Source: Toxonevra muliebris (lineage: Eukaryota; Arthropoda; Insecta; Diptera; Pallopteridae). Taken from it: a stretch of 64,000 nucleotides of DNA. Shown here one piece after another: positions 24,201 to 37,482 of the stretch. The stretch is from positions 15,364,878 through 15,428,877 of the forward strand of contig OY829326.1 of the NCBI GenBank assembly GCA_963691655.1. The letters run 5' to 3'. Position numbers and translations under genes: made by a program. Position 1 is the stretch's first letter, and each line of letters starts with the position of its first letter. The notes under the pieces are model-generated. The model was not told the DNA's origin. It did no database searches and saw only the letters and a list, made by a program, of their open reading frames with translations.

Positions 24201-27200
24201 CCTATAGAAAAGGTGTCTCCGACAGTATAAAACGTCTTCTCCCCTATAGAAAAGGTGTCTCCGACAGTATAAAACGTCTTCTCCCCTATAGAAAAGGTGT
24301 CTCCGACAGTATAAAACGTCTTCTCCTCTATAGAAAAGGTGTCTCCGACAGTATAAAACGTCTTCTCCCCTATAGAAAAGGTGTCTCCGACAGTATAAAA
24401 GTCTTCTTCCCTATAGAAAAGGTGTCTCCGACAGTATAAAACGTCTTCTCCTCTATAGAAAAGGTGTCTCCGACAGTATAAAACGTCTTCTCCCCTATAG
24501 AAAAGGTGTCTCCGACAGTATAAAACGTCTTCTCCCCTATAGAAAAGGTGTCTCCGACAGTATAAATCGTCTTCTCTAATATAGAAAAGGTGTCTCCGAC
24601 AGTATAAATCGCCTTCTCTCCTATAGAAAAGGTGTCTCCGACAGTATAAATCGTCTTCTCCCCTATAGAAAAGGTGTCTCCGACAGTATAAATCGTCTTC
24701 TCCCCTATAGAAAAGGTGTCTCCGACAGTATAAAACGTCTTCTCCCCTATAGAAAAGGTGTCTGCGACAGTATAAATCGTCTTCTCCCCTATAGAAAAGG
24801 TGTCTCCGACAGTATAAATCGTCTTCTCTCCTATAGAAAAGGTGTCTCCGACAGTATAAAACGTCTTCTCCCCTATAGAAAAGGTGTCTGCGACAGTATA
24901 AAACGTCTTCTCCCCTATAGAAAAGGTGTCTCCGACAGTATAAAACGTCTTCTCCCCTATAGAAAAGGTGTCTGCGACAGTATAAAACGTCTTCTCCCCT
25001 ATAGAAAAGGTGTCTCCGACAGTATAAATCGCCTTCTCTCCTATAGAAAAGGTGTCTCCGACAGTATAAATCGTCTTCTCCCCTATAGAAAAGGTGTCTG
25101 CGACAGTATAAAACGTCTTCTCCCCTATAGAAAAGGTGTCTCCGACAGTATAAATCGCCTTCTCCCCTATAGAAAAGGTGTCTCCGACAGTATAAATCGT
25201 CTTCTCTGCTATAGAAAAGGTGTCTCCGACAGTATAAAACGTCTTCTCCTCTATAGAAAAGGTGTCTCCGACAGTATAAAACGTCTTCTCCCCTATAGAA
25301 AAGGTGTCTCCGACAGTATAAAACGTCTTCTCCCCTATAGAAAAGGTGTCTCCGACAGTATAAAACGTCTTTTCCCCTATAGAAAAGGTGTCTCCGACAG
25401 TATAAAACGTCTTCTCCCCTATAGAAAAGGTGTCTGCGACAGTATAAAACGTCTTCTCCCCTATAGAAAAGGTGTCTCCGACAGTATAAATCGCCTTCTC
25501 TCCTATAGAAAAGGTGTCTCCGACAGTATAAATCGTTTTCTCTCCTATAGAAAAGGTGTCTCCGACAGTATAAATCGTCTTCTCCCCTATAGAAAAGGTG
25601 TCTCCGACAGTATAAAACGTCTTCTCCCCTATAGAAAAGGTGTCTCCGACAGTATAAATCGTCTTCTCTGCTATAGAAAAGGTGTCTCCGACAGTATAAA
25701 ACGTCTTCTCCTCTATAGAAAAGGTGTCTCCGACAGTATAAAACGTCTTCTCCCCTATAGAAAAGGTGTCTCCGACAGTATAAAACGTCTTCTCCCCTAC
25801 AGAAAAGGTGTCTGCGACAGTATAAAACGTCTTCTCCCCTATAGAAAAGGTGTCTCCGACAGTATAAAACGTCTTCTCCCCTATAGAAAAGGTGTCTCCG
25901 ACAGTATAAAACGTCTTCTCCCTTATAGAAAAGGTGTCTCCGACAGTATAAAACGTCTTCTCCCTTATAGAAAAGGTGTCTCCGACAGTATAAAATGTCT
26001 TCTCTCCTATAGAAAAGGTGTCTCCGACAGTATAAAACGTCTTCTCCCCTACAGAAAAGGTGTCTCCGACAGTATAAAACGTCTTCTCCCCTATAGAAAA
26101 GGTGTCTCCGACAGTATAAAACGTCTTCTCCCCTATAGAAAAGGTGTCTCCGACAGTATAAAACGTCTTCTCCTCTATAGAAAAGGTGTCTCCGACAGTA
26201 TAAAAAATCTTCTCCTCTATAGAAAAGGTGTCTCCGACAGTATAAAACGTCTTCTCCCCTATAGAAAAGGTGTCTCCGACAGTATAAAAGTCTTCTTCCC
26301 TATAGAAAAGGTGTCTCCGACAGTATAAAACGTCTTCTCTCCTATAGAAAAGGTGTCTCCGACAGTATAAAAGTCTTCTTCCCTATAGAAAAGGTGTCTC
26401 CGACAGTATAAAACGTCTTCTCCTCTATAGAAAAGGTGTCTCCGACAGTATAAAACGTCTTCTCCCCTATAGAAAAGGTGTCTCCGACAGTATAAAACGT
26501 CTTCTCCCCTATAGAAAAGGTGTCTCCGACAGTATAAAACGTCTTCTCCCCTATAGAAAAGGTGTCTGCGACAGTATAAAATGTCTTCTCCCCTATAGAA
26601 AAGGTGTCTCCGACAGTATAAATCGTCTTCTCTCCTATAGAAAAGGTGTCTCCGACAGTATAAAACGTCTTCTCCCCTATAGAAAAGGTGTCTGCGACAG
26701 TATAAAACGTCTTCTCCCCTATAGAAAAGGTGTCTCCGACAGTATAAAACGTCTTCTCCCCTATAGAAAAGGTGTCTGCGACAGTATAAAATGTCTTCTC
26801 CCCTATAGAAAAGGTGTCTCCGACAGTATAAATCGTCTTCTCTCCTATAGAAAAGGTGTCTCCGACAGTATAAAACGTCTTCTCCCCTATAGAAAAGGTG
26901 TCTGCGACAGTATAAAACGTCTTCTCCCCTATAGAAAAGGTGTCTCCGACAGTATAAATCGTCTTCTCTCCTATAGAAAAGGTGTCTCCGACAGTATAAA
27001 ACGTCTTCTCCCCTATAGAAAAGGTGTCTGCGACAGTATAAAACGTCTTCTCCCCTATAGAAAAGGTGTCTCCGACAGTATAAAACGTCTTCTCCCCTAT
27101 AGAAAAGGTGTCTCCGACAGTATAAAACGTCTTCTCCCCTATAGAAAAGGTGTCTCCGACAGTATAAAACGTCTTTTCCCCTATAGAAAAGGTGTCTCCG

Positions 27201-27477
27201 ACAGTATAAAACGTCTTCTCCCCTATAGAAAAGGTGTCTGCGACAGTATAAAACGTCTTCTCCCTTATAGAAAAGGTGTCTCCGACAGTATAAATCGTCT
27301 TCTCTCCTATAGAAAAGGTGTCTGCGACAGTATAAAGGTCTTCTTCCCTATAGAAAAGGTGTCTCCGACAGTATAAAACGTCTTCTCCCTTATAGAAAAG
27401 GTGTCTCCGACAGTATAAATCGTCTTCTCTCCTATAGAAAAGGTGTCTCCGACAGTATAAAACGTCTTCTCCCCTAT

Positions 27478-27529
27478 AGAAAAGGTGTCTGCGACAGTAA
27501 AAAAACGTATAAAACGTTTGCTCTACTAT
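27478..27529 (+). repeat. 52-bp marker monomer M4
   Basis: The same 52-bp form and flanks as M2 and M3, 11,594 bp after M3. It is followed by four ordinary monomers and a 40-bp monomer at 27,698-27,737. Confidence 0.94.
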
Positions 27530-27697
27530 AGAAAAGGTGTCTCCGACAGTATAAAACGTCTTCTCCTCTATAGAAAAGGTGTCTCCGACAGTATAAAACG
27601 TCTTCTCCCCTATAGAAAAGGTGTCTCCGACAGTATAAAACGTCTTCTCCCCTATAGAAAAGGTGTCTCCGACAGTATAAAACGTCTTCTCCCCTAT

Positions 27698-27737
27698 AGA
27701 AAAGGTGTCTCCGACAGTATAAAAGTCTCTTCCCTAT
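27698..27737 (+). repeat. 40-bp short monomer after M4
   Basis: The 40-bp form with the usual five-monomer follow-on (CTC, CCC, T27/TCC, CTC, CCC). A CTC, CCC pair and a CTCTGCTATAG monomer come next, where D1 has a G14 41-bp monomer instead. Confidence 0.92.
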
Positions 27738-30700
27738 AGAAAAGGTGTCTCCGACAGTATAAAACGTCTTCTCCTCTATAGAAAAGGTGTCTCCGACAGT
27801 ATAAAACGTCTTCTCCCCTATAGAAAAGGTGTCTCCGACAGTATAAATCGTCTTCTCTCCTATAGAAAAGGTGTCTCCGACAGTATAAAACGTCTTCTCC
27901 TCTATAGAAAAGGTGTCTCCGACAGTATAAAACGTCTTCTCCCCTATAGAAAAGGTGTCTCCGACAGTATAAAACGTCTTCTCCTCTATAGAAAAGGTGT
28001 CTCCGACAGTATAAAACGTCTTCTCCCCTATAGAAAAGGTGTCTCCGACAGTATAAATCGTCTTCTCTGCTATAGAAAAGGTGTCTCCGACAGTATAAAA
28101 CGTCTTCTCCCCTATAGAAAAGGTGTCTCCGACAGTATAAAACGTCTTCTCCCCTATAGAAAAGGTGTCTCCGACAGTATAAAACGTCTTCTCCTCTATA
28201 GAAAAGGTGTCTCCGACAGTATAAAACGTCTTCTCATCTATAGAAAAGGTGTCTCCGACAGAATAAAACGTCTTCTCCCCTATAGAAAAGGTGTCTCCGA
28301 CAGTATAAAACGTCTTCTCCCCTATAGAAAAGGTGTCTCCGACAGTATAAATCGTCTTCTCTCCTATAGAAAAGGTGTCTCCGACAGTATAAATCGTCTT
28401 CTCCCCTATAGAAAAGGTGTCTGCGACAGTATAAACCGTCTTCTTCCTATAGAAAAGGTGTCTCCGACAGTATAAATCGTCTTCTCCCCTATAGAAAAGG
28501 TGTCTCCGACAGTATAAAACGTCTTCTCCCCTATAGAAAAGGTGTCTGCGACAGTATAAAACGTCTTCTCCCCTATAGAAAAGGTGTCTCCGACAGTATA
28601 AATCGCCTTCTCTCCTATAGAAAAGGTGTCTCCGACAGTATAAATCGTTTTCTCTCCTATAGAAAAGGTGTCTCCGACAGTATAAATCGTCTTCTCCCCT
28701 ATAGAAAAGGTGTCTCCGACAGTATAAAACGTCTTCTCCCCTATAGAAAAGGTGTCTCCGACAGTATAAATCGTCTTCTCTGCTATAGAAAAGGTGTCTC
28801 CGACAGTATAAAACGTCTTCTCCTCTATAGAAAAGGTGTCTCCGACAGTATAAAACGTCTTCTCCCCTATAGAAAAGGTGTCTCCGACAGTATAAAACGT
28901 CTTCTCCCCTACAGAAAAGGTGTCTGCGACAGTATAAAACGTCTTCTCCCCTATAGAAAAGGTGTCTCCGACAGTATAAAACGTCTTCTCCCCTATAGAA
29001 AAGGTGTCTCCGACAGTATAAAACGTCTTCTCCCCTATAGAAAAGGTGTCTCCGACAGTATAAAACGTCTTCTCCCTTATAGAAAAGGTGTCTCCGACAG
29101 TATAAAACGTCTTCTCCCTTATAGAAAAGGTGTCTCCGACAGTATAAAATGTCTTCTCTCCTATAGAAAAGGTGTCTCCGACAGTATAAAACGTCTTCTC
29201 CCCTACAGAAAAGGTGTCTCCGACAGTATAAAACGTCTTCTCCCCTATAGAAAAGGTGTCTCCGACAGTATAAAACGTCTTCTCCCCTATAGAAAAGGTG
29301 TCTCCGACAGTATAAAACGTCTTCTCCTCTATAGAAAAGGTGTCTCCGACAGTATAAAAAATCTTCTCCTCTATAGAAAAGGTGTCTCCGACAGTATAAA
29401 ACGTCTTCTCCCCTATAGAAAAGGTGTCTCCGACAGTATAAAAGTCTTCTTCCCTATAGAAAAGGTGTCTCCGACAGTATAAAACGTCTTCTCCTCTATA
29501 GAAAAGGTGTCTCCGACAGTATAAAACGTCTTCTCCCCTATAGAAAAGGTGTCTCCGACAGTATAAAACGTCTTCTCCCCTATAGAAAAGGTGTCTCCGA
29601 CAGTATAAATCGTCTTCTCTCCTATAGAAAAGGTGTCTCCGACAGTATAAAACGTCTTCTCCCCTATAGAAAAGGTGTCTGCGACAGTATAAAACGTCTT
29701 CTCCCCTATAGAAAAGGTGTCTCCGACAGTATAAAACGTCTTCTCCTCTATAGAAAAGGTGTCTGCGACAGTATAAAACGTCTTCTCCCCTATAGAAAAG
29801 GTGTCTCCGACAGTATAAATCGTCTTCTCCCCTATAGAAAAGGTGTCTCCGACAGTATAAAAGTCTTCTTCCCTATAGAAAAGGTGTCTCCGACAGTATA
29901 AATCGTCTTCTCTCCTATAGAAAAGGTGTCTCCGACAGTATAAAACGTCTTCTCCTCTATAGAAAAGGTGTCTCCGACAGTATAAAACGTCTTCTCCCCT
30001 ATAGAAAAGGTGTCTCCGACAGTATAAAACGTCTTCTCCCCTATAGAAAAGGTGTCTGCGACAGTATAAAACGTCTTCTCCCCTATAGAAAAGGTGTCTG
30101 CGACAGTATAAAACGTCTTCTCCCCTATAGAAAAGGTGTCTCCGACAGTATAAAACGTCTTCTCTCCTATAGAAAAGGTGTCTCCGACAGTATAAAAGTC
30201 TTCTTCCCTATAGAAAAGGTGTCTCCGACAGTATAAAACGTCTTCTCCTCTATAGAAAAGGTGTCTCCGACAGTATAAAACGTCTTCTCCTCTATAGAAA
30301 AGGTGTCTCCGACAGTATAAAACGTCTTCTCCCCTATAGAAAAGGTGTCTCCGACAGTATAAAACGTCTTCTCCCCTATAGAAAAGGTGTCTCCGACAGT
30401 ATAAAAGTCTTCTTCCCTATAGAAAAGGTGTCTCCGACAGCATAAAACGTCTTCTCTCCTATAGAAAAGGTGTCTCCGACAGTATAAAAGTCTTCTTCCC
30501 TATAGAAAAGGTGTCTCCGACAGTATAAAACGTCTTCTCCTCTATAGAAAAGGTGTCTCCGACAGTATAAAACGTCTTCTCCCCTATAGAAAAGGTGTCT
30601 CCGACAGTATAAAACGTCTTCTCCCCTATAGAAAAGGTGTCTGCGACAGTATAAAACGTCTTCTCCCCTATAGAAAAGGTGTCTCCGACAGTATAAAACG

Positions 30701-33060
30701 TCTTCTCCTCTATAGAAAAGGTGTCTCCGACAGTATAAAACGTCTTCTCCCCTATAGAAAAGGTGTCTGCGACAGTATAAAACGTCTTCTCCCCTATAGA
30801 AGAGGTGTCTGCGACAGTATAAAACGTCTTCTCCCCTATAGAAAAGGTGTCTCCGACAGTATAAAACGTCTTCTCCCTTATAGAAAAGGTGTCTCCGACA
30901 GTATAAATCGTCTTCTCTCCTATAGAAAAGGTGTCTCCGACAGTATAAAACGTCTTCTCCTCTATAGAAAAGGTGTCTCCGACAGTATAAAACGTCTTCT
31001 CCCCTATAGAAAAGGTGTCTCCGACAGTATAAAACGTCTTCTCCCCTATAGAAAAGGTGTCTGCGACAGTATAAAACGTCTTCTCCCCTATAGAAGAGGT
31101 GTCTGCGACAGTATAAAACGTCTTCTCCCCTATAGAAAAGGTGTCTCCGACAGTATAAAACGTCTTCTCCCTTATAGAAAAGGTGTCTCCGACAGTATAA
31201 AACGTCTTCTCCCCTATAGAAAAGGTGTCTCCGACAGTATAAAAGTCTTCTTCCCTATAGAAAAGGTGTCTCCGACAGCATAAAACGTCTTCTCCCCTAT
31301 AGAAAAGGTGTCTCCGACAGTATAAAACGTCTTCTCCCCTATAGAAAAGGTGTCTCCGACAGTATAAAAGTCTTCTTCCCTATAGAAAAGGTGTCTCCGA
31401 CAGCATAAAACGTCTTCTCTCCTATAGAAAAGGTGTCTCCGACAGTATAAAAGTCTTCTTCCCTATAGAAAAGGTGTCTCCGACAGTATAAAACGTCTTC
31501 TCCTCTATAGAAAAGGTGTCTCCGACAGTATAAAACGTCTTCTCCCCTATAGAAAAGGTGTCTCCGACAGTATAAAACGTCTTCTCCCCTATAGAAAAGG
31601 TGTCTCCGACAGTATAAAACGTCTTCTCCCCTATAGAAAAGGTGTCTGCGACAGTATAAAACGTCTTCTCCCCTATAGAAAAGGTGTCTCCGACAGTATA
31701 AAACGTCTTCTCCTCTATAGAAAAGGTGTCTCCGACAGCATAAAACGTCTTCTCCCCTATAGAAAAGGTGTCTGCGACAGTATAAAACGTCTTCTCCCCT
31801 ATAGAAAAGGTGTCTCCGACAGTATAAAACGTCTTCTCCTCTATAGAAAAGGTGTCTCCGACAGTATAAAACGTCTTCTCCCCTATAGAAAAGGTGTCTG
31901 CGACAGTATAAAACGTCTTCTCCCCTATAGAAGAGGTGTCTGCGACAGTATAAAACGTCTTCTCCCCTATAGAAAAGGTGTCTCCGACAGTATAAAACGT
32001 CTTCTCCCTTATAGAAAAGGTGTCTCCGACAGTATAAATCGTCTTCTCTCCTATAGAAAAGGTGTCTCCGACAGTATAAAACGTCTTCTCCCCTATAGAA
32101 AAGGTGTCTCCGACAGTATAAAACGTCTTCTCCCCTATAGAAAAGGTGTCTGCGACAGTATAAAACGTCTTCTCCCCTATAGAAAAGGTGTCTCCGACAG
32201 TATAAAACGTCTTCTCCCCTATAGAAAAGGTGTCTCCGACAGTATAAAAGTCTTCTTCCCTATAGAAAAGGTGTCTCCGACAGCATAAAACGTCTTCTCT
32301 CCTATAGAAAAGGTGTCTCCGACAGTATAAAACGTCTTCTCCCCTATAGAAAAGGTGTCTGCGACAGTATAAAATGTCTTCTCCCCTATAGAAAAGGTGT
32401 CTCCGACAGTATAAATCGTCTTCTCTCCTATAGAAAAGGTGTCTCCGACAGTATAAAACGTCTTCTCCCCTATAGAAAAGGTGTCTGCGACAGTATAAAA
32501 CGTCTTCTCCCCTATAGAAAAGGTGTCTCCGACAGTATAAAACGTCTTCTCCTCTATAGAAAAGGTGTCTCCGACAGTATAAAACGTCTTCTCCTCTATA
32601 GAAAAGGTGTCTCCGACAGTATAAAACGTCTTCTCCCCTATAGAAAAGGTGTCTGCGACAGTATAAAAGTCTTCTTCCCTATAGAAAAGGTGTCTCCGAC
32701 AGTATAAAACGTCTTCTCCCCTATAGAAAAGGTGTCTGCGACAGTATAAAATGTCTTCTCCCCTATAGAAAAGGTGTCTCCGACAGTATAAATCGTCTTC
32801 TCTCCTATAGAAAAGGTGTCTCCGACAGTATAAAACGTCTTCTCCCCTATAGAAAAGGTGTCTGCGACAGTATAAAACGTCTTCTCCCCTATAGAAAAGG
32901 TGTCTCCGACAGTATAAAACGTCTTCTCCCCTATAGAAAAGGTGTCTCCGACAGTATAAAACGTCTTCTCCCCTATAGAAAAGGTGTCTGCGACAGTATA
33001 AAACGTCTTCTCCCCTATAGAAAAGGTGTCTCCGACAGTATAAAACGTCTTCTCCCCTAT

Positions 33061-33121
33061 AGAAAAGGTGTCTCCGACAGTATAAAACGTCTCCGACAGT
33101 ATAAAACGTCTTCTCCCCTAT
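33061..33121 (+). repeat. 61-bp monomer with 19-bp internal duplication (D2)
   Basis: The counterpart of 21,171-21,231, exactly 11,890 bp away and with the same breakpoints. A single origin followed by block duplication of the 11.5-kb unit explains both copies. Confidence 0.95.
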
Positions 33122-36100
33122 AGAAAAGGTGTCTCCGACAGTATAAAACGTCTTCTCCCCTATAGAAAAGGTGTCTGCGACAGTATAAAACGTCTTCTCC
33201 CCTATAGAAAAGGTGTCTCCGACAGTATAAATCGCCTTCTCTCCTATAGAAAAGGTGTCTCCGACAGTATAAATCGTTTTCTCTCCTATAGAAAAGGTGT
33301 CTCCGACAGTATAAATCGTCTTCTCCCCTATAGAAAAGGTGTCTCCGACAGTATAAAACGTCTTCTCCCCTATAGAAAAGGTGTCTCCGACAGTATAAAT
33401 CGTCTTCTCTGCTATAGAAAAGGTGTCTCCGACAGTATAAAACGTCTTCTCCTCTATAGAAAAGGTGTCTCCGACAGTATAAAACGTCTTCTCCCCTACA
33501 GAAAAGGTGTCTGCGACAGTATAAAACGTCTTCTCCCCTATAGAAAAGGTGTCTCCGACAGTATAAAACGTCTTCTCCCTTATAGAAAAGGTGTCTCCGA
33601 CAGTATAAAACGTCTTCTCCCTTATAGAAAAGGTGTCTCCGACAGTATAAAATGTCTTCTCTCCTATAGAAAAGGTGTCTCCGACAGTATAAAACGTCTT
33701 CTCCCCTACAGAAAAGGTGGCTCCGACAGTATAAAACGTCTTCTCCCCTATAGAAAAGGTGTCTCCGACAGTATAAAACGTCTTCTCCCCTATAGAAAAG
33801 GTGTCTCCGACAGTATAAAACGTCTTCTCCTCTATAGAAAAGGTGTCTCCGACAGTATAAAAAATTTTCTCCTCTATAGAAAAGGTGTCTCCGACAGTAT
33901 AAAACGTCTTCTCCCCTATAGAAAAGGTGTCTCCGACAGTATAAAAGTCTTCTTCCCTATAGAAAAGGTGTCTCCGACAGTATAAAACGTCTTCTCTCCT
34001 ATAGAAAAGGTGTCTCCGACAGTATAAAAGTCTTCTTCCCTATAGAAAAGGTGTCTCCGACAGTATAAAACGTCTTCTCCTCTATAGAAAAGGTGTCTCC
34101 GACAGTATAAAACGTCTTCTCCCCTATAGAAAAGGTGTCTCCGACAGTATAAAACGTCTTCTCCCCTATAGAAAAGGTGTCTCCGACAGTATAAAACGTC
34201 TTCTCCCCTATAGAAAAGGTGTCTGCGACAGTATAAAATGTCTTCTCCCCTATAGAAAAGGTGTCTCCGACAGTATAAATCGTCTTCTCTCCTATAGAAA
34301 AGGTGTCTCCGACAGTATAAAACGTCTTCTCCCCTATAGAAAAGGTGTCTGCGACAGTATAAAACGTCTTCTCCCCTATAGAAAAGGTGTCTCCGACAGT
34401 ATAAAACGTCTTCTCCTCTATAGAAAAGGTGTCTGCGACAGTATAAAACGTCTTCTCCCCTATAGAAAAGGTGTCTCCGACAGTATAAATCGTCTTCTCC
34501 CCTATAGAAAAGGTGTCTCCGACAGTATAAAAGTCTTCTTCCCTATAGAAAAGGTGTCTCCGACAGTATAAATCGTCTTCTCTCCTATAGAAAAGGTGTC
34601 TCCGACAGTATAAATCGTCTTCTCCCCCATAGAAAAGGTGTCTCCGACAGTATAAAACGTCTTCTCCCCTATAGAAAAGGTGTCTCCGACAGTATAAAAC
34701 GTCTTCTCCTCTATAGAAAAGGTGTCTGCGACAGTATAAAATGTCTTCTCCCCTATAGAAAAGGTGTCTCCGACAGTATAAAACGTCTTCTCCCCTATAG
34801 AAAAGGTGTCTGCGACAGTATAAAACGTCTTCTCCCCTATAGAAAAGGTGTCTCCGACAGTATAAAACGTCTTCTCTCCTATAGAAAAGGTGTCTCCGAC
34901 AGTATAAAAGTCTTCTTCCCTATAGAAAAGGTGTCTCCGACAGTATAAAACGTCTTCTCCTCTATAGAAAAGGTGTCTCCGACAGTATAAAACGTCTTCT
35001 CCTCTATAGAAAAGGTGTCTCCGACAGTATAAAAAATCTTCTCCTCTATAGAAAAGGTGTCTCCGACAGTATAAATCGCCTTCTCTCCTATAGAAAAGGT
35101 GTCTCCGACAGTATAAATCGTCTTCTCCCCTATAGAAAAGGTGTCTCCGACAGTATAAATCGTCTTCTCCCCTATAGAAAAGGTGTCTCCGACAGTATAA
35201 AACGTCTTCTCCCCTATAGAAAAGGTGTCTGCGACAGTATAAAATGTCTTCTCCCCTATAGAAAAGGTGTCTCCGACAGTATAAATCGTCTTCTCTCCTA
35301 TAGAAAAGGTGTCTCCGACAGTATAAAACGTCTTCTCCCCTATAGAAAAGGTGTCTGCGACAGTATAAAACGTCTTCTCCCCTATAGAAAAGGTGTCTCC
35401 GACAGTATAAAACGTCTTCTCCCCTATAGAAAAGGTGTCTCCGACAGTATAAAACGTCTTCTCCCCTATAGAAAAGGTGTCTGCGACAGTATAAAACGTC
35501 TTCTCCCCTATAGAAAAGGTGTCTCCGACAGTATAAATCGCCTTCTCTCCTATAGAAAAGGTGTCTCCGACAGTATAAATCGTCTTCTCCCCTATAGAAA
35601 AGGTGTCTGCGACAGTATAAAACGTCTTCTCCCCTATAGAAAAGGTGTCTCCGACAGTATAAATCGCCTTCTCCCCTATAGAAAAGGTGTCTCCGACAGT
35701 ATAAATCGTCTTCTCTGCTATAGAAAAGGTGTCTCCGACAGTATAAAACGTCTTCTCCTCTATAGAAAAGGTGTCTCCGACAGTATAAAACGTCTTCTCC
35801 CCTATAGAAAAGGTGTCTCCGACAGTATAAAACGTCTTCTCCCCTATAGAAAAGGTGTCTCCGACAGTATAAAACGTCTTTTCCCCTATAGAAAAGGTGT
35901 CTCCGACAGTATAAAACGTCTTCTCCCCTATAGAAAAGGTGTCTGCGACAGTATAAAACGTCTTCTCCCCTATAGAAAAGGTGTCTCCGACAGTATAAAT
36001 CGCCTTCTCTCCTATAGAAAAGGTGTCTCCGACAGTATAAATCGTTTTCTCTCCTATAGAAAAGGTGTCTCCGACAGTATAAATCGTCTTCTCCCCTATA

Positions 36101-37440
36101 GAAAAGGTGTCTCCGACAGTATAAAACGTCTTCTCCCCTATAGAAAAGGTGTCTCCGACAGTATAAATCGTCTTCTCTGCTATAGAAAAGGTGTCTCCGA
36201 CAGTATAAAACGTCTTCTCCTCTATAGAAAAGGTGTCTCCGACAGTATAAAACGTCTTCTCCCCTATAGAAAAGGTGTCTCCGACAGTATAAAACGTCTT
36301 CTCCCCTACAGAAAAGGTGTCTGCGACAGTATAAAACGTCTTCTCCCCTATAGAAAAGGTGTCTCCGACAGTATAAAACGTCTTCTCCCCTATAGAAAAG
36401 GTGTCTCCGACAGTATAAAACGTCTTCTCCCCTATAGAAAAGGTGTCTCCGACAGTATAAAACGTCTTCTCCCTTATAGAAAAGGTGTCTCCGACAGTAT
36501 AAAACGTCTTCTCCCTTATAGAAAAGGTGTCTCCGACAGTATAAAATGTCTTCTCTCCTATAGAAAAGGTGTCTCCGACAGTATAAAACGTCTTCTCCCC
36601 TACAGAAAAGGTGTCTCCGACAGTATAAAACGTCTTCTCCCCTATAGAAAAGGTGTCTCCGACAGTATAAAACGTCTTCTCCCCTATAGAAAAGGTGTCT
36701 CCGACAGTATAAAACGTCTTCTCCTCTATAGAAAAGGTGTCTCCGACAGTATAAAAAATCTTCTCCTCTATAGAAAAGGTGTCTCCGACAGTATAAAACG
36801 TCTTCTCCCCTATAGAAAAGGTGTCTCCGACAGTATAAAAGTCTTCTTCCCTATAGAAAAGGTGTCTCCGACAGTATAAAACGTCTTCTCTCCTATAGAA
36901 AAGGTGTCTCCGACAGTATAAAAGTCTTCTTCCCTATAGAAAAGGTGTCTCCGACAGTATAAAACGTCTTCTCCTCTATAGAAAAGGTGTCTCCGACAGT
37001 ATAAAACGTCTTCTCCCCTATAGAAAAGGTGTCTCCGACAGTATAAAACGTCTTCTCCCCTATAGAAAAGGTGTCTCCGACAGTATAAAACGTCTTCTCC
37101 CCTATAGAAAAGGTGTCTGCGACAGTATAAAATGTCTTCTCCCCTATAGAAAAGGTGTCTCCGACAGTATAAATCGTCTTCTCTCCTATAGAAAAGGTGT
37201 CTCCGACAGTATAAAACGTCTTCTCCCCTATAGAAAAGGTGTCTGCGACAGTATAAAACGTCTTCTCCCCTATAGAAAAGGTGTCTCCGACAGTATAAAA
37301 CGTCTTCTCCTCTATAGAAAAGGTGTCTGCGACAGTATAAAACGTCTTCTCCCCTATAGAAGAGGTGTCTGCGACAGTATAAAACGTCTTCTCCCCTATA
37401 GAAAAGGTGTCTCCGACAGTATAAAAGTCTTCTTCCCTAT

Positions 37441-37482
37441 AGAAAAGTGGTCTCCGACAGTATAAATCGTCTTCTCTCCTAT
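37441..37482 (+). repeat. Monomer with AGTGGTC core change
   Basis: The core reads AGAAAAGTGGTCTCC where AGAAAAGGTGTCTCC is expected, a local rearrangement of three bases without length change. It lies in the 0.96-kb segment present in D2 but not in D1. I found no second copy. Confidence 0.85.

Larger units (their letters stand above)
15884..27477 (+). repeat. ~11.6-kb higher-order unit D1
   Basis: The unit runs marker to marker, M3 to M4 (11,594 bp). It is collinear with D2: AAAAAATC at 17,548 and 29,354 (shift 11,806); GACAGCATAA landmarks at 18,632/30,438, then 19,638/31,276, 19,763/31,401 and 20,098/31,736 (shift 11,638); the 61-bp monomer at 21,171/33,061, the GGTGGCTCC change and AAAATTTTCTCC (shift 11,890). 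The shift changes only in steps of whole monomers. It contains many 41-bp monomers, far denser than in the first 16 kb. The segment from about 23,200 to 24,600 has no counterpart in D2. Confidence 0.88.
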
